Origin: Alteromonas marina
GTDB taxonomy: Bacteria; Pseudomonadota; Gammaproteobacteria; Enterobacterales; Alteromonadaceae
Assembly (NCBI RefSeq): GCF_000808575.1
Contig: NZ_JWLW01000001.1
Span: 124,001-188,000, forward strand
DNA: 64,000 nucleotides
Direction of reading: 5' to 3'
Shown: in pieces, positions 36,674 through 47,178 of the stretch
Layout: each line of letters starts with the position of its first letter
How positions within the stretch are numbered: position 1 is the first letter of the stretch
The notes under the pieces: model-generated
Database searches by the model: none
Seen by the model: the letters and a program-made list of their open reading frames with translations, nothing else
Told to the model about the DNA's origin: nothing
Position numbers and translations under genes: made by a program

Positions 36674-37433
36674 GCGCACAATATTTATCACGGGTGGAGC
36701 AAGCGGCATTGGCTTTGGCATTGCTGAGTCAATGGTGAAACAAGGGCACCATGTGATCATCGCCGACATAAACGAACAGGCAGCAAAAGAAGCTGTAACT
36801 AAACTTGCACATTTAGACGGCTCGGCCAGCGCAGTAGCGGTAGACGTATGCAATGCAGAGCAAGTTGCAGCGCTACCTGAGGTACTAGGGAAACACACCG
36901 TTGATGTACTTATAAACAATGCCGGCATTCAGCACGTTTCACGCATCGAGGACTTCCCTGCAGATAAGTGGCAGCAGCTTATAAACATCATGCTTGTTGG
37001 CCCAGCTCTGTTAACCCAAGCGTTTTTACCTGCCATGCGTAAGCAAAATTACGGGCGAATCATTAATGTAGGCTCTATTCACTCGTTGGTAGCCTCGCCC
37101 TATAAATCTGCTTATGTAGCGGCGAAGCACGGCCTGCTGGGCTTTGCAAAAACCATTTCCCTTGAAACAGGAGACTGCGATGTGACTATCAATACCCTTT
37201 GCCCCGCCTATGTAAAAACGCCATTAGTGGAGAAGCAAATTGCTGCACAGGCGAAAGAAAATAATCTTACCGAGGAAGAGGTAATCACAAAGATAATGTT
37301 AGAGCCCATGCCTAAAAAGCAATTTGTGAGCGTTGAAGAGCTTGCTGATACCGCAAGTTTCCTAATGTCACCCGGCGCCCGTAATATAACCGGGCAAACT
37401 ATGGTGCTTGACGGGGGATGGACGGCTCGGTAA
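36666..37433 (+). CDS. bdhA: 3-hydroxybutyrate dehydrogenase
   Basis: 255-residue short-chain dehydrogenase. NAD site TGGASGIGFGIA at 9-20, NNAGIQ at 84-89, the NVGSIHS catalytic Ser region, Y150-xxx-K154, and the closing LDGGW typical of BDH. Converts D-3-hydroxybutyrate to acetoacetate. Last gene of the unit permease-MetX-like-depolymerase-BDH, so the unit ends in the keto acid that feeds central metabolism. Confidence 0.93.
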   Translation: MTKRTIFITGGASGIGFGIAESMVKQGHHVIIADINEQAAKEAVTKLAHLDGSASAVAVDVCNAEQVAALPEVLGKHTVDVLINNAGIQHVSRIEDFPADKWQQLINIMLVGPALLTQAFLPAMRKQNYGRIINVGSIHSLVASPYKSAYVAAKHGLLGFAKTISLETGDCDVTINTLCPAYVKTPLVEKQIAAQAKENNLTEEEVITKIMLEPMPKKQFVSVEELADTASFLMSPGARNITGQTMVLDGGWTAR

Positions 37434-37449
37434 CAAGCTATACTAAAGA

Positions 37450-37482
37450 CTAAAGCTCTCGACAGAGAGTTTTAGCGTTTTA
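37450..37482 (+). terminator. terminator of the hydroxybutyrate unit
   Basis: CTAAAGCTCTC (37450-37460) / GAGAGTTTTAG (37465-37475), eleven pairs with one G-U, 4-base loop, then CGTTTTATT. Confidence 0.78.
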
Positions 37483-37564
37483 TTGATCTGCATCTAATAC
37501 CTTCTTTCAAAGTTTCAATACATTGGCGCCTAAAATAATTCACATATTTTAGTTGGCAGTATTG

Positions 37565-38077
37565 ATGACTAAAGAAATCCATTTCTCCCCAGACGAGATT
37601 ATCGTTAGCAAGACAGATTTAAACGGGCATATCACGTATGCCAACCGTCTGTTTATGCGTGTTTGCAACTACCCTGAGTCGGCACTACTTGGTGAACCCC
37701 ACCGTCTAATTCGGCACCAAGATATGCCTAGAGGCGTTTTTTATGGCATGTGGAAAACGTTGAAAAGCAAAGAGGAGTTTTTTGGCTTTGTTAAAAACAG
37801 TACTTACGACGGGAACTACTATTGGGTATTTGCTAACGTTACGCCTGATTTTGAAAATCAAAGGCCTGTAGGATATTACTCTGTTCGCCGTGTTGCTCCA
37901 AAGGAAGCCTTGATAGATATCGTTGATATTTATAAAAAAATGCTAGAAATCGAGCTAGCGAGCGACAGGGCAAGTGCACCTGAAAAAGGTTGGCAATGGA
38001 TGGTCGACTATTGTGCACAAAAAGCCGGCACCAGTTACGACGAATTTATTCTTAAACACTATCAACAGTATCGATAG
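37565..38077 (+). CDS. single PAS-domain protein (Aer-like sensor half)
   Basis: About 170 residues. One PAS domain of the Aer type: [29 protein letters not shown], then [16 protein letters not shown] and [12 protein letters not shown] (shown in parts). Aer-type PAS domains can bind FAD and sense redox or oxygen. No membrane segment. It lies 8 bases before a chemoreceptor, so the pair looks like a split Aer: PAS module plus transducer. An in-frame TTG at 37553 lies four codons upstream. Confidence 0.82.
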   Translation: MTKEIHFSPDEIIVSKTDLNGHITYANRLFMRVCNYPESALLGEPHRLIRHQDMPRGVFYGMWKTLKSKEEFFGFVKNSTYDGNYYWVFANVTPDFENQRPVGYYSVRRVAPKEALIDIVDIYKKMLEIELASDRASAPEKGWQWMVDYCAQKAGTSYDEFILKHYQQYR

Positions 38078-38085
38078 GCAACCTT

Positions 38086-39552
38086 GTGAACGCTCAAAAA
38101 CACGCCAGCAAAAATTATCCTTTTATACAGCAAAAATACGCGCTTACTTGTTTCGTTTTTGCGCTACTCTCACTCTTGATAAGCGCTATGAACTTATGGC
38201 AATACGGGTTTAACATTTCGAATGCGCTCGCACCTATATTAACGTGGGGTTTCGCACTTATTGCGTGGTTAGATCACGCGAAACCCTTAAAAGCACTTAG
38301 TACGATTGAAAGCACGCTAGATCAAGCCCGCGCGGGAAATACATACGTTAGAATTACCAACACTAAAGGGCTTGGTGAAGTGGGCAAAGTAGCATGGGCA
38401 TTGAATGATTTTCTCGATATCATCGAATCAAACTTCAAAGAGCTTTCTAACAGTTTTCATGCAACGAGTGAGCGAAAGTTTTTTCGAAAGGGCTTAACCG
38501 ATGGTATGCCAGGCGAATTTGGAAAAATGATGACTAACGTCAATATCGCCATTAAAGGAATGGAAGATGCTGATAACTTTTCCCGCCAAAATAGGTTGTT
38601 AAGCGAACTTCACCAGCTAAACACCTCGAACTTATTAATTAATTTAAAAAATAGTCAGTCGGACTTAAGTTTACTGTCGTCTAAAATGGATGACGTATTG
38701 GACATTGCCACTGAAAGTAGAGACGGTGCCCACAGAAGCCGCGACACGGTTTCAGGTATTAACGATGCAATTACTGACGTGAATGAACGCATGGACACCG
38801 TTGAAGTAACGGCACGAGAGCTTGAAGCCCAAAGCCATAAGATTTCAGAAACCATAAAATTAATTAGTGATATTGCTGATCAAACAAACCTGCTTGCTCT
38901 GAATGCAGCTATCGAGGCCGCGCGTGCTGGTGATGTGGGCAGAGGCTTTGCTGTTGTGGCAGATGAAGTGCGCAATCTAGCAACCCGAACTCGGACGTCG
39001 ACGGAAGAAATCACGGGTATTATAAGTGGGCTAAGAACTCAAATTGATTCAATGGTTCACCATACGCTAAACGTCAGCCAACAAACCAAGGAAATTGGCG
39101 ACGAAGTAAAGACCTTCCATCACAACTTTGATGATGTAGCGTCGGCGGCTCAATCAACCATTACACTAATGTCTCAAACCAAAGATCGCGCATTCGCATC
39201 GCTGGTTCAGCTAGATCATGTCATATACATGCAAAATGGTTATATTGGACTAGAAAAAGGCGGTGTTGGCGAAGAAGCAGACGCAATTAGTGTAGACCAC
39301 TTCAATTGCCGGTTAGGTAAATGGTATTACAGTGATGCCGGAAAACAAAGCTTCAGCCGCATGCAGGGCTATAAAAATCTAGAAGCCCATCATGTAGAAG
39401 TTCACAAGCAGGTACAAGAGGCCTTCGAGCTTGTAAGAATGGATTGGATGAAAGATGACACCATCTTAGATGAGCTTGTCGAGAGAGTAAGGGTGGCCGA
39501 GAATGCCAGTAAAGGTGTGATGCATTGCATTAGCGACATGCTTACCGACTAA
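38086..39552 (+). CDS. methyl-accepting chemotaxis protein with CZB domain (GTG start)
   Basis: 488 residues, GTG start. Two adjacent hydrophobic segments (about 18-60) near the N-terminus without a large periplasmic domain; a signalling region with tip [20 protein letters not shown] and [19 protein letters not shown]; and a C-terminal chemoreceptor zinc-binding (CZB) domain with [11 protein letters not shown] and [14 protein letters not shown] domains bind Zn2+ and can respond to HOCl. Probably receives its input from the PAS protein encoded just upstream. Confidence 0.88.
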   Translation: MNAQKHASKNYPFIQQKYALTCFVFALLSLLISAMNLWQYGFNISNALAPILTWGFALIAWLDHAKPLKALSTIESTLDQARAGNTYVRITNTKGLGEVGKVAWALNDFLDIIESNFKELSNSFHATSERKFFRKGLTDGMPGEFGKMMTNVNIAIKGMEDADNFSRQNRLLSELHQLNTSNLLINLKNSQSDLSLLSSKMDDVLDIATESRDGAHRSRDTVSGINDAITDVNERMDTVEVTARELEAQSHKISETIKLISDIADQTNLLALNAAIEAARAGDVGRGFAVVADEVRNLATRTRTSTEEITGIISGLRTQIDSMVHHTLNVSQQTKEIGDEVKTFHHNFDDVASAAQSTITLMSQTKDRAFASLVQLDHVIYMQNGYIGLEKGGVGEEADAISVDHFNCRLGKWYYSDAGKQSFSRMQGYKNLEAHHVEVHKQVQEAFELVRMDWMKDDTILDELVERVRVAENASKGVMHCISDMLTD

Positions 39553-39559
39553 GTAAAAC

Positions 39560-39600
39560 ATGCCTAGGTAAAAGCGAAAATACGTACCTTAACTAGGCAT
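39560..39600. terminator. shared terminator-like hairpin between convergent genes
   Basis: ATGCCTAG (39560-39567) / CTAGGCAT (39593-39600), with inner GGTA/TACC. It lies between the chemoreceptor stop (+) and the alcohol dehydrogenase stop (-) and overlaps the latter. No T-run, so only a modest call. Confidence 0.45.
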
Positions 39601-40753
39601 ATAGAGAGTGATAGAGGCTCACCATCTCATCAATAGTTGGCACTTTGGGGTTGTTAGCTGGCGACCCCGATGCTAATGCCTGCTCTGCCATGGTAAAGGC
39701 TTGCTCCAAAAACGCCTCTTTAGCAATACCGAAATCAGAAGGCGTAGGTACCTGTAGATCTGCATTCAGTGCTTTTAGTTCGTTGATAAGCTTTTGATTC
39801 GCCACCTCATCTGAGTCACTTTGCGTAGCAACACCCATGGCGCGAGCACATTGTGCATAACGCACTGATGCACTTGGAATAGAAAAGGCGGTAACCGCGG
39901 GCAATAACATGGCATTCGACAATCCGTGAGGCACATGGAACGCTGCACCGATAGGCCGGCTCATTCCGTGAACAAGGGCCACTGAGGCGTTTGAAAAAGC
40001 AATGCCCGCGAGCGTTGAGCCCAGCATCATTGATTCTCTCGCCGTTTCATTTGTTGGGTCTGCAAATACAGTGCGTAGATTAGGAGCAATTAACGCCATG
40101 GCTGATAACGCCTGTGCATCACTGTAAAGATTGGCTTTGCGGCTAACAAACGCTTCAATAGCGTGAGTAAGCGCATCAATGCCTGTATCGGCTGTCACGC
40201 GGGCAGGCAAACTTTGCGTTAATGAATAATCGACCAGGGCCGCCGTTGGCATAAATCCTAAACCAACACACAACATTTTTTCTGTGGTATCTTCGTCGGT
40301 GATAATGGTAAATCGCGTTGCTTCTGAGCCTGTTCCCGCTGTTGTGGGAATAGCAATGATCGGCAGCCCCGCTTCATCTACAACCCGCGGGAATTTGTAG
40401 TCTCGCATTTCGCCGCCGTACTTACCCAAAATAGCGATGGCTTTTGCGCTATCGATGGGGCTTCCACCACCTAAAGCAATAATGCTGTCATAAGCGTGGG
40501 TTTTGAACGCATCCACACCGCGATAAATAGACCTCACCGTGGGCTCTGGCACCGTATCTGAAAATACATCGGCGCTTATTCCTGCCTCTTCCAGCACTTG
40601 CACTATGGCAGCACTATATCCCAACTCAACCATTACCTTATCGGTAACCAGTAAAGGTTTATGGCAGTTGAGTCCTTTCAGCGTTTCAGCAACCCGCTGA
40701 CTCGCCCCTTTCCCTATGTGCATCACTCTTGGCAGAATAATTTGATGAGACAT
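39593..40753 (-). CDS. iron-containing alcohol dehydrogenase
   Basis: About 386 residues of the type III (Fe) ADH family. Nucleotide-binding GGGSPIDSAK, TTAGTGSEATRF and the metal-ligand region DTGIDALTHAIEAF, then LVHGMSRPIGAAFHVPHG with the further His ligands. Oxidises or reduces small alcohols/aldehydes with NAD(P). Substrate cannot be assigned. GAGGG precedes the ATG at 40753; the upstream in-frame ATGs lack a site. Divergent from cti. Confidence 0.92.
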   Translation of the reverse strand: MSHQIILPRVMHIGKGASQRVAETLKGLNCHKPLLVTDKVMVELGYSAAIVQVLEEAGISADVFSDTVPEPTVRSIYRGVDAFKTHAYDSIIALGGGSPIDSAKAIAILGKYGGEMRDYKFPRVVDEAGLPIIAIPTTAGTGSEATRFTIITDEDTTEKMLCVGLGFMPTAALVDYSLTQSLPARVTADTGIDALTHAIEAFVSRKANLYSDAQALSAMALIAPNLRTVFADPTNETARESMMLGSTLAGIAFSNASVALVHGMSRPIGAAFHVPHGLSNAMLLPAVTAFSIPSASVRYAQCARAMGVATQSDSDEVANQKLINELKALNADLQVPTPSDFGIAKEAFLEQAFTMAEQALASGSPANNPKVPTIDEMVSLYHSLYA

Positions 40754-40975
40754 ATTTCCCTCGCTGCGAATTCTTTTCATCAGCATACCTAGTACAACGC
40801 CCAAAGCAATGACAATGTAAAAATAATGTTACCACCCCACTACCTCTCCAGCTTTCCTCCAGATACTTACAAGTGCATGGTTGTTTCTATTGCCAAGAGT
40901 TAATGGTGAATTATTAACATCACCACACGTGAAATGAGTGATAGACTGATAAGAACTTTTCTGTGGACTACGATT

Positions 40976-43333
40976 ATGAAGAAACTCGGTATGATTTCGT
41001 TGCTTATAGCAATTATCGCTATAGCGATATGGCAATGGCCGAAGCCTGAAGCACCTTTACTTTCATCAAACAACGTCATGCCCGCCATGGAGAATTTGCC
41101 CGACAATTTCTTTGATACACAAGTAAACCCAGTACTAACACAGCGCTGTGTTGTCTGCCACGCCTGTTATGATGCGCCATGCCAACTGAAGATGTCATCT
41201 CCAGAAGGTATAGCCAGAGGTGCTAACAAAGAAAAAGTCTATGAAGGTACGCGACTCACCGCTGCCCAACCCAATAGAATGTTTCTCGACGCCCATAACG
41301 TAGACGCATGGCGACAGCGTGGCTTTTTCGACGTGCTCGAATCGAAAGAAAAACCTAACGCTTCACCGACCCAATCTTCGGTGCTAGCGCAAATGCTTTT
41401 ACTAAAAAAACAGCACCCTTTGCCCAACACCGCTCATTTGGGTGACGGTTTCGATATAAGCTTAAATCGACAAAACCAATGCCCAACAATAGATGAAATG
41501 GGCGAATACATAGCAGACCAGCCCTTGGGAGGCATGCCCTACGCTCTGCCGGCGCTATCGGATTCTGAACATACTACGCTTATTCAATGGTTAAACCATG
41601 GTGCGCCGTTACCGTCGCCCAAAGTGCTCTCACAAGAACTGAATGAGAAAGTATCTGACTTAGAAGCATGGCTAAATGGCGATAGCAATAAGATGCAGCT
41701 TTCCGCACGCTATATTTACGAACACTTGTTTACGTCTCACCTCTATTTTGAAGATATTTCAGAAAAAGGTAAAACGCCGCAGTTTTTTAATCTAGTGCGC
41801 TCGCGTACACCACCCGGACAAGCGTTAGATATTATTGCTACTCGCAGACCCTTCGACGATCCAGAGGTCGAGCGCGTTTACTATCGTCTACAGCCAGTGC
41901 ATTCAACTATCGTGAGTAAAACACATCAAGCTTACGCCATTAATAAAACACTGATGGATAAATGGCAATCGTGGTTTGTTGAAGCCGACTTTTCTGTAGA
42001 AACATTGCCATCATACAAACCCCAAGTGGCGGCCAACCCATTAACGGCCTTTACCTTATTGCCAGTAGAAAGTCGTTATCGTTTTATGCTTGAGCGCGCG
42101 CAAAACACCATTATGGGTTATATTAAAGGTCCCGTGTGCAGAGGCCAAGTCGCGCTTAACGTCATTAACGATCGGTTTTGGGTGTTCTTTGTCGACCCAG
42201 ACATTGCAGCCTCTGAAAAAGTGAATGCTTTTTACGCTTCTCAAAAAGAAAACCTTCACCTTCCGGCTGAAAACGATAGCTCAGCCCTTGCGGTAAATTG
42301 GGTTAAATACGCAAAGCGCCAAGGCGACTATATGCGTGCAAGAACTACCTTTTTAAATAGTGAGTTTGAAAACGGTGAGCACCTAAACATGTCGAGCATT
42401 TGGGATGGCGACGGCAACAACACAAATGCCAGCTTGACCGTATTTCGTCATTTCGATAACGCCACTGTAGCGAAAGGAATGATTGGTAAGCCGACCAAAA
42501 CGGCATGGGTGATTGACTATGCCTTGTTAGAGCGCATTCACTATTTGCTTGTGGCTGGCTTCGACGTTTACGGCAACTATGGTCACCAACTAATGACCCG
42601 TTTGTACATGGATTTCTTACGTATGGAAGGTGAATCGAACTTCCTTAATCTGCTTCCTCCAACCACTCGCCATGAGCTTCTCAACGCTTGGTATCAAAAC
42701 GCCAGCCCTGAATTAACCGATTATTTGGAAGGTGATATTAACAGTTTCGAACAACCTTCTGGCATAGCATTTGAAACAGATACCCCTCAACAAGAACTCT
42801 ATCAATTGTTATCGCAATACTTGGCTAAGGTTCAACCAAAGGCCTCAAACTACAATAAACGTCTGCTATCACCAGAACAGTTCGAAGTACTAAAGCGCTT
42901 AGATTCACTACCAGCTCAACAAGCGACCTTGATGCCTGAAACTACCATGATTGTGATCCAAGACGACAAAAACCCAGACAACATTGATGTATTCACTGCC
43001 CTTAGAAATAGCGCGCATTACAATGTAAATAGCCTATTTGAAGAAGAGGAAAACCGGGAGCCTTCTAAAGATTCAATCACGCTCGTTCATGGTTTGTTGG
43101 GCAGTTACCCTGACGCATTCTGGTATATCAATGCCTCAGAGATAACGTCTTCGATTGAGAAGCTTAAATCCATTAAAAGCGAAGCCGATTACAAAGCCTT
43201 GCTCGACGATGTTGGCATGCGCCGAACCAACCCTAACTTTTGGGCGTTTAGTGATAAATTAATGCAATGGTCTAGCGAGCGCTATCCTATTGAAGGCGGT
43301 CTTCTCGACTATAATCGGTTAGAAGATCGCTAA
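40976..43333 (+). CDS. cti: fatty acid cis/trans isomerase
   Basis: About 785 residues. N-terminal signal anchor/peptide (LISLL-type core at 5-20), then a cytochrome c-type haem site C58-V-V-C61-H62, as in known Cti proteins. The long family-specific domain includes YIYEHLFTSHLYFE, RSRTPPGQALDIIATRRPFDDP and PVCRGQVALNVI. Cti converts cis to trans unsaturated phospholipid acyl chains in the periplasm, stiffening the membrane during solvent or heat stress. The ATG at 40976 gives the best signal sequence; 40934 is a longer alternative. Confidence 0.93.
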   Translation: MKKLGMISLLIAIIAIAIWQWPKPEAPLLSSNNVMPAMENLPDNFFDTQVNPVLTQRCVVCHACYDAPCQLKMSSPEGIARGANKEKVYEGTRLTAAQPNRMFLDAHNVDAWRQRGFFDVLESKEKPNASPTQSSVLAQMLLLKKQHPLPNTAHLGDGFDISLNRQNQCPTIDEMGEYIADQPLGGMPYALPALSDSEHTTLIQWLNHGAPLPSPKVLSQELNEKVSDLEAWLNGDSNKMQLSARYIYEHLFTSHLYFEDISEKGKTPQFFNLVRSRTPPGQALDIIATRRPFDDPEVERVYYRLQPVHSTIVSKTHQAYAINKTLMDKWQSWFVEADFSVETLPSYKPQVAANPLTAFTLLPVESRYRFMLERAQNTIMGYIKGPVCRGQVALNVINDRFWVFFVDPDIAASEKVNAFYASQKENLHLPAENDSSALAVNWVKYAKRQGDYMRARTTFLNSEFENGEHLNMSSIWDGDGNNTNASLTVFRHFDNATVAKGMIGKPTKTAWVIDYALLERIHYLLVAGFDVYGNYGHQLMTRLYMDFLRMEGESNFLNLLPPTTRHELLNAWYQNASPELTDYLEGDINSFEQPSGIAFETDTPQQELYQLLSQYLAKVQPKASNYNKRLLSPEQFEVLKRLDSLPAQQATLMPETTMIVIQDDKNPDNIDVFTALRNSAHYNVNSLFEEEENREPSKDSITLVHGLLGSYPDAFWYINASEITSSIEKLKSIKSEADYKALLDDVGMRRTNPNFWAFSDKLMQWSSERYPIEGGLLDYNRLEDR

Positions 43334-43423
43334 ACCTTGCACTGTGTGCCGTTTTACGCTTTTCTTTTGCAAAAAACCTGTGCTAATGTCCAACCATTGG
43401 AAATGAAAGGACATTAGCATTCC

Positions 43424-44299
43424 ATGCCCTATCAAACCGTTGCTTTAATTGGAAAACCTCAGCACGCTGCAACCCACGACAGCCTGAACATTCTTGCCGA
43501 ATATTTATTGGCAAAAGGCTGTAAATTATTGGTTGAGGAAAGTATTGCTGAAGAACTTGAAACCGAAAACTTCAAAAGCTGTAACCTTGTCACTATTGGC
43601 AAAGAGGCTGACCTTGCCGTTGTGGTAGGCGGTGACGGCAGCATGCTTGGTGCAGCACGTGTGCTCGCTCGCTTTGACATTCACGTTGTCGGTGTGAACC
43701 GCGGAAATCTCGGCTTTTTAACTGATATCCACCCCGATGATATTGTTCAACAACTTGACCTTATCTTTAACGGTGAATGCGTAGTAGAAGAGCGCTTCTT
43801 ACTTGAAGTAGAAGTTTATCGACACGAAAAGCTTAAAAGTAACAACTCTGCTGTAAACGAAGTGGTACTTCACCACGGAAAAGTTGCCCATATGATGGAA
43901 TTTGAAATTTACATCGATGAGCAATTTGTATTCAGTCAGCGCAGCGACGGATTAATAGTAGCCACACCTACAGGTTCAACGGCTTACTCTTTATCAGCGG
44001 GCGGCCCTATTATTATGCCCAAGCTAGATGCACTTACGTTGGTACCCATGTTTCCTCACACACTTAGCAGCCGTCCAATCGTTGTTGATGCTGACAGTCA
44101 GGTATCGATGAAAGTATCAAAGGTTAACAGTGACTCGCTACAAGTGAGTTGCGATAGCCATATTGTTCTGCCGGTGCTACCTGGTGATGAAATTCGAATA
44201 AACAAAAGCGTAGACAAGCTTCATCTTGTTCACCCTAAGGGCTACAGCTACTTCAATGTACTTCGTAAAAAGTTAGGTTGGGGTAGTAAGCTTTACTAA
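43424..44299 (+). CDS. nadK: NAD kinase
   Basis: 291 residues. ATP/NAD-kinase signature [11 protein letters not shown] (GGDG at 69-72), [11 protein letters not shown], the [18 protein letters not shown] region and [17 protein letters not shown]. Phosphorylates NAD to NADP in the cytoplasm. In many gammaproteobacteria nadK lies near recN, as here, with dps inserted between them. Confidence 0.98.
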   Translation: MPYQTVALIGKPQHAATHDSLNILAEYLLAKGCKLLVEESIAEELETENFKSCNLVTIGKEADLAVVVGGDGSMLGAARVLARFDIHVVGVNRGNLGFLTDIHPDDIVQQLDLIFNGECVVEERFLLEVEVYRHEKLKSNNSAVNEVVLHHGKVAHMMEFEIYIDEQFVFSQRSDGLIVATPTGSTAYSLSAGGPIIMPKLDALTLVPMFPHTLSSRPIVVDADSQVSMKVSKVNSDSLQVSCDSHIVLPVLPGDEIRINKSVDKLHLVHPKGYSYFNVLRKKLGWGSKLY

Positions 44300-44342
44300 C
44301 CTCCCTGCTCCATTTAGTTGGTTCCATGTGCATTTATTACAT

Positions 44343-44376
44343 AAGCCTGTAGCATTTTCTTGATTGCTACAGGCTT
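44343..44376. terminator. hairpin downstream of nadK
   Basis: AAGCCTGTAGCA (44343-44354) / TGCTACAGGCTT (44365-44376), twelve perfect pairs with a 10-base loop, then A/T-rich sequence without an immediate T-run. Possible nadK terminator. Its arm GCCTGTAG also occurs in the 55711-55750 hairpin. Confidence 0.5.
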
Positions 44377-44558
44377 GAAAAATAAAGATTTTTTAATCTT
44401 CTCTAATTTCCTTAACGAAAACCAAGACTTATAGAAATATAAGACTTCGGCATACCTGTTGCACCTATTACTTCAAGTCGTCAGCACAAGGTCTTTGTTA
44501 TTTGGCCTAAATGATGTTTCGCATCCCGCTGACTTATTTGCATTCAATAGGAGATATC

Positions 44559-45068
44559 ATGAGTAACACCAATATCAAATTTACAGCCCCTGGAATGGAT
44601 AACGATGCAGCTGCCAAAACAATCAAGGTATTGGATCAGCGATTGGTTGCACTATTAGATTTACAGTTAACGTTGAAGCACATTCATTGGAATGTAGTAG
44701 GACCAAATTTTATCGGTGTGCATGAAATGTTGGATCCGCAGGTAGATGCGGTACGCGAAATGACCGACACAATTGCAGAGCGAATTGCCACGTTAGGTGG
44801 CGTACCTAAAGGTACACCAAAAGCCATTGTTGAAGGTCGCAGCTGGAACGATTATGAGTTGGGTAAAGGTTTAGTACTTGACCACCTTAAGGCGCTGGAT
44901 GCCGTATATGACGGTGTAAATGGTGACCATAGAAAAGCGTTAGAGCTTTTAGGTGAAATTGACCCAGTATCGGAAGATATGATCACCGGCCAACTTGCAG
45001 ATTTAGAACAGTTCCAGTGGTTTGTGCGCGCGCACATTGAGTCTGGCAGCGGTGAGCTACAGCAATAG
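44559..45068 (+). CDS. dps: Dps-family ferritin-like DNA-protection protein
   Basis: About 169 residues. Four-helix ferritin-like fold with the Dps ferroxidase residues H43, H55, D59, D70 and E74 (LKHIHWNVVGPNF, GVHEMLD, DTIAERI). Stores iron, uses H2O2 and shields DNA in stress. AGGAG 5-8 bases before the ATG at 44559 fixes the start; the frame extends upstream to 44511 without a site. Monocistronic, with its own terminator. Confidence 0.96.
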   Translation: MSNTNIKFTAPGMDNDAAAKTIKVLDQRLVALLDLQLTLKHIHWNVVGPNFIGVHEMLDPQVDAVREMTDTIAERIATLGGVPKGTPKAIVEGRSWNDYELGKGLVLDHLKALDAVYDGVNGDHRKALELLGEIDPVSEDMITGQLADLEQFQWFVRAHIESGSGELQQ

Positions 45069-45134
45069 AATACGTTCACTGTGTTTGCAGATTGTAATCC
45101 GAACTATCTGCAATAGATTAAAGTTGTAATGTTA

Positions 45135-45159
45135 AGGAGAGCTTCGGCTCTCCTTTTTA
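45135..45159 (+). terminator. terminator of dps
   Basis: AAGGAGAGC (45135-45143) / GCTCTCCTT (45148-45156), TTCG tetraloop, T-run to 45159. Confidence 0.93.
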
Positions 45160-45310
45160 AGTTATCCCTTCTCGGCGAACCCGAATTATCGGTTATTCAT
45201 AACCCATCTTTAAAAGATCGAACCTATATAATTGATTTTACAAATATTATTATCGACACCGGTTGTTTTTAAATAAATTTTTTGCGACTTAACTTTACAC
45301 AATAAAAATA

Positions 45311-45345
45311 CTGTATATATTATCAGTTACTGTATATATCATCAT
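45311..45345 (+). promoter_or_regulatory. two LexA (SOS) boxes upstream of recN
   Basis: CTGTATATATTATCAG (45311-45326) and CTGTATATATCATCAT (45330-45345) both match CTGT-N8-ACAG on the left half and in the AT-rich centre, with one and two mismatches in the right half. Two adjacent boxes before recN are the known SOS arrangement. They sit 23-58 bases before the start codon, in an about 300-base gap that otherwise holds only the dps terminator. Confidence 0.82.
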
Positions 45346-45368
45346 GTTCAACTTATTCGAGTGTGGTT

Positions 45369-47054
45369 ATGTTAGCGCATCTTTCTATTTCTAATTTTGC
45401 TGTTGTAAAACAATTATCAGTTCAACTGGAAAACGGGTTGACTGCTATAACCGGAGAAACCGGTGCAGGTAAATCCATCGCTATTGACGCTTTAAGCTTG
45501 TGCTTAGGCGAGCGTGCCGACGCAAATGCGGTGCGAAAAGGTAGTGCAAAAGCTGAGATCATTGCTCACTTTTCTTTAAACGGCAATGTATTAGCTAAAG
45601 CCTTCCTCGATGAACATGAGCTCACCTCAGATGAAGATGAGAATAGCTGCTTTATTCGCAGAGTTATTTCAAAGGAAGGCCGTTCAAAAGCGTTTATCAA
45701 CGGTATTCCCGCTTCACTTCAGCAGTTAAAAGGCTTAGGCCAGTTTTTGTTAGCCATTCACGGTCAAAACACTCACTTACAGTTGCTGAAAGAAGACCAT
45801 CAAAGGGAATTAGTTGATGGATACGCGAAGCACGACGACATGTTAGCGCAAGTTAGAGAAACCTACTCTCTTTGGCGTGATAAGCAGCGCACGTTAAAGG
45901 CGCTTCAAGAACAAGCCCAGCAGCGCGAAGACAGAATTCAGCTGTTAACTTATCAGGTTCAAGAACTTGATGAATTCGCCATTGAAGAGGGTGAATTTGA
46001 AGAGTTAGAAATAGAGCACAAGCGCCTGAGTAACGGGCAAAGCCTTTTAGAGCAAGCCCAGACCAGCGTATACAATTTATATGAAAGCGATGAAGGCAAT
46101 GCACTGTCGGTTATACAAAGCAGTATTGAACGTTTAGGTGAGTTAGAAGCGCACGACGCTAGTTTAACGCCAATCATTGCCATGCTTAATGATGCGGCAA
46201 TTCAAGTAGAAGAAGCGGCAGGAGAGCTACGTAGCTACTGCGATCACTTAGAGATCGATCCACTTCGCTTACAGCAAGTTGAGGCGCGCTATGCGAAGGC
46301 GATGGAACTTGCACGTAAACATACTGTGATGCCAGAAGGACTTTATCAGCATCACCAAGAGCTTGCCGCCGAATTCAATGCTTTATCGGAACAGGAAACA
46401 CTGTTAGGTACGCTTGAAGGCGAAGTAGAAGAAGCACGAGCAACGTATTTAACCGCGACCAAAGCGCTTTCTGAGAGCAGGCAACGTGCTGCTGGTAAGC
46501 TAAGCGAAGATATTGAAGTGCAAATTCGCCAAATGAATATGCCCCACGCAAAAGTGGATATTCAGATTCAATACGACGAACTTAAGAAGCCGGTGAGCAC
46601 AGGTCTAGATACCGTAGAATTTAAAGTGTCTACCAACCCTGGTCAAGATGCAGACAAATTAGAAAAAGTCGTATCAGGTGGTGAACTTTCTCGTATAGGA
46701 CTGGCTATTCAGGTAATCGCGAGCGGCCATCACGGTACCCCTACTATGATTTTCGATGAAGTCGATACGGGCATTAGCGGCCCAACAGCATCAATCGTTG
46801 GCGGGCTTTTACGTAAATTAGGTAAACAATCGCAAGTAATGTGTGTTACCCATCTACCTCAAGTAGCGGCACAGGCACATAATCAATTGTTTGTTACCAA
46901 GCTTACCGACGGGGAAAGTACTGAAACCCAGATGTTGGCGCTGACTAAGCAAGACAGGATCGATGAGCTTGCAAGACTATTAGCCGGTGATAAAGTAACC
47001 AAATCGGCGCTAGCGAATGCAAAAGAACTGCTTAAAAGCGCAGCATCGAACTAA
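45369..47054 (+). CDS. recN: DNA repair protein RecN
   Basis: About 561 residues, SMC-like ABC ATPase. Walker A GETGAGKS at 29-36, a long coiled coil in the middle, signature VSGGELSRIGLA and Walker B TMIFDEVDTGISG. Helps hold broken DNA ends together in double-strand break repair. A GTG two codons upstream is in frame, but the family starts at the ATG (MLAHLSISNFAVV). SOS control is indicated by the LexA boxes. Confidence 0.98.
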   Translation: MLAHLSISNFAVVKQLSVQLENGLTAITGETGAGKSIAIDALSLCLGERADANAVRKGSAKAEIIAHFSLNGNVLAKAFLDEHELTSDEDENSCFIRRVISKEGRSKAFINGIPASLQQLKGLGQFLLAIHGQNTHLQLLKEDHQRELVDGYAKHDDMLAQVRETYSLWRDKQRTLKALQEQAQQREDRIQLLTYQVQELDEFAIEEGEFEELEIEHKRLSNGQSLLEQAQTSVYNLYESDEGNALSVIQSSIERLGELEAHDASLTPIIAMLNDAAIQVEEAAGELRSYCDHLEIDPLRLQQVEARYAKAMELARKHTVMPEGLYQHHQELAAEFNALSEQETLLGTLEGEVEEARATYLTATKALSESRQRAAGKLSEDIEVQIRQMNMPHAKVDIQIQYDELKKPVSTGLDTVEFKVSTNPGQDADKLEKVVSGGELSRIGLAIQVIASGHHGTPTMIFDEVDTGISGPTASIVGGLLRKLGKQSQVMCVTHLPQVAAQAHNQLFVTKLTDGESTETQMLALTKQDRIDELARLLAGDKVTKSALANAKELLKSAASN

Positions 47055-47178
47055 AATGCAGTTGATTGGTCATAGTTGTCAATGTAGCATGCCTTCGCGC
47101 TTGCAATAAAACAGTCTCGAAATTCGCTTTAGCGAAGTTCATTGACACTAACAAAGGCAATACTGGACAAATTAACGC

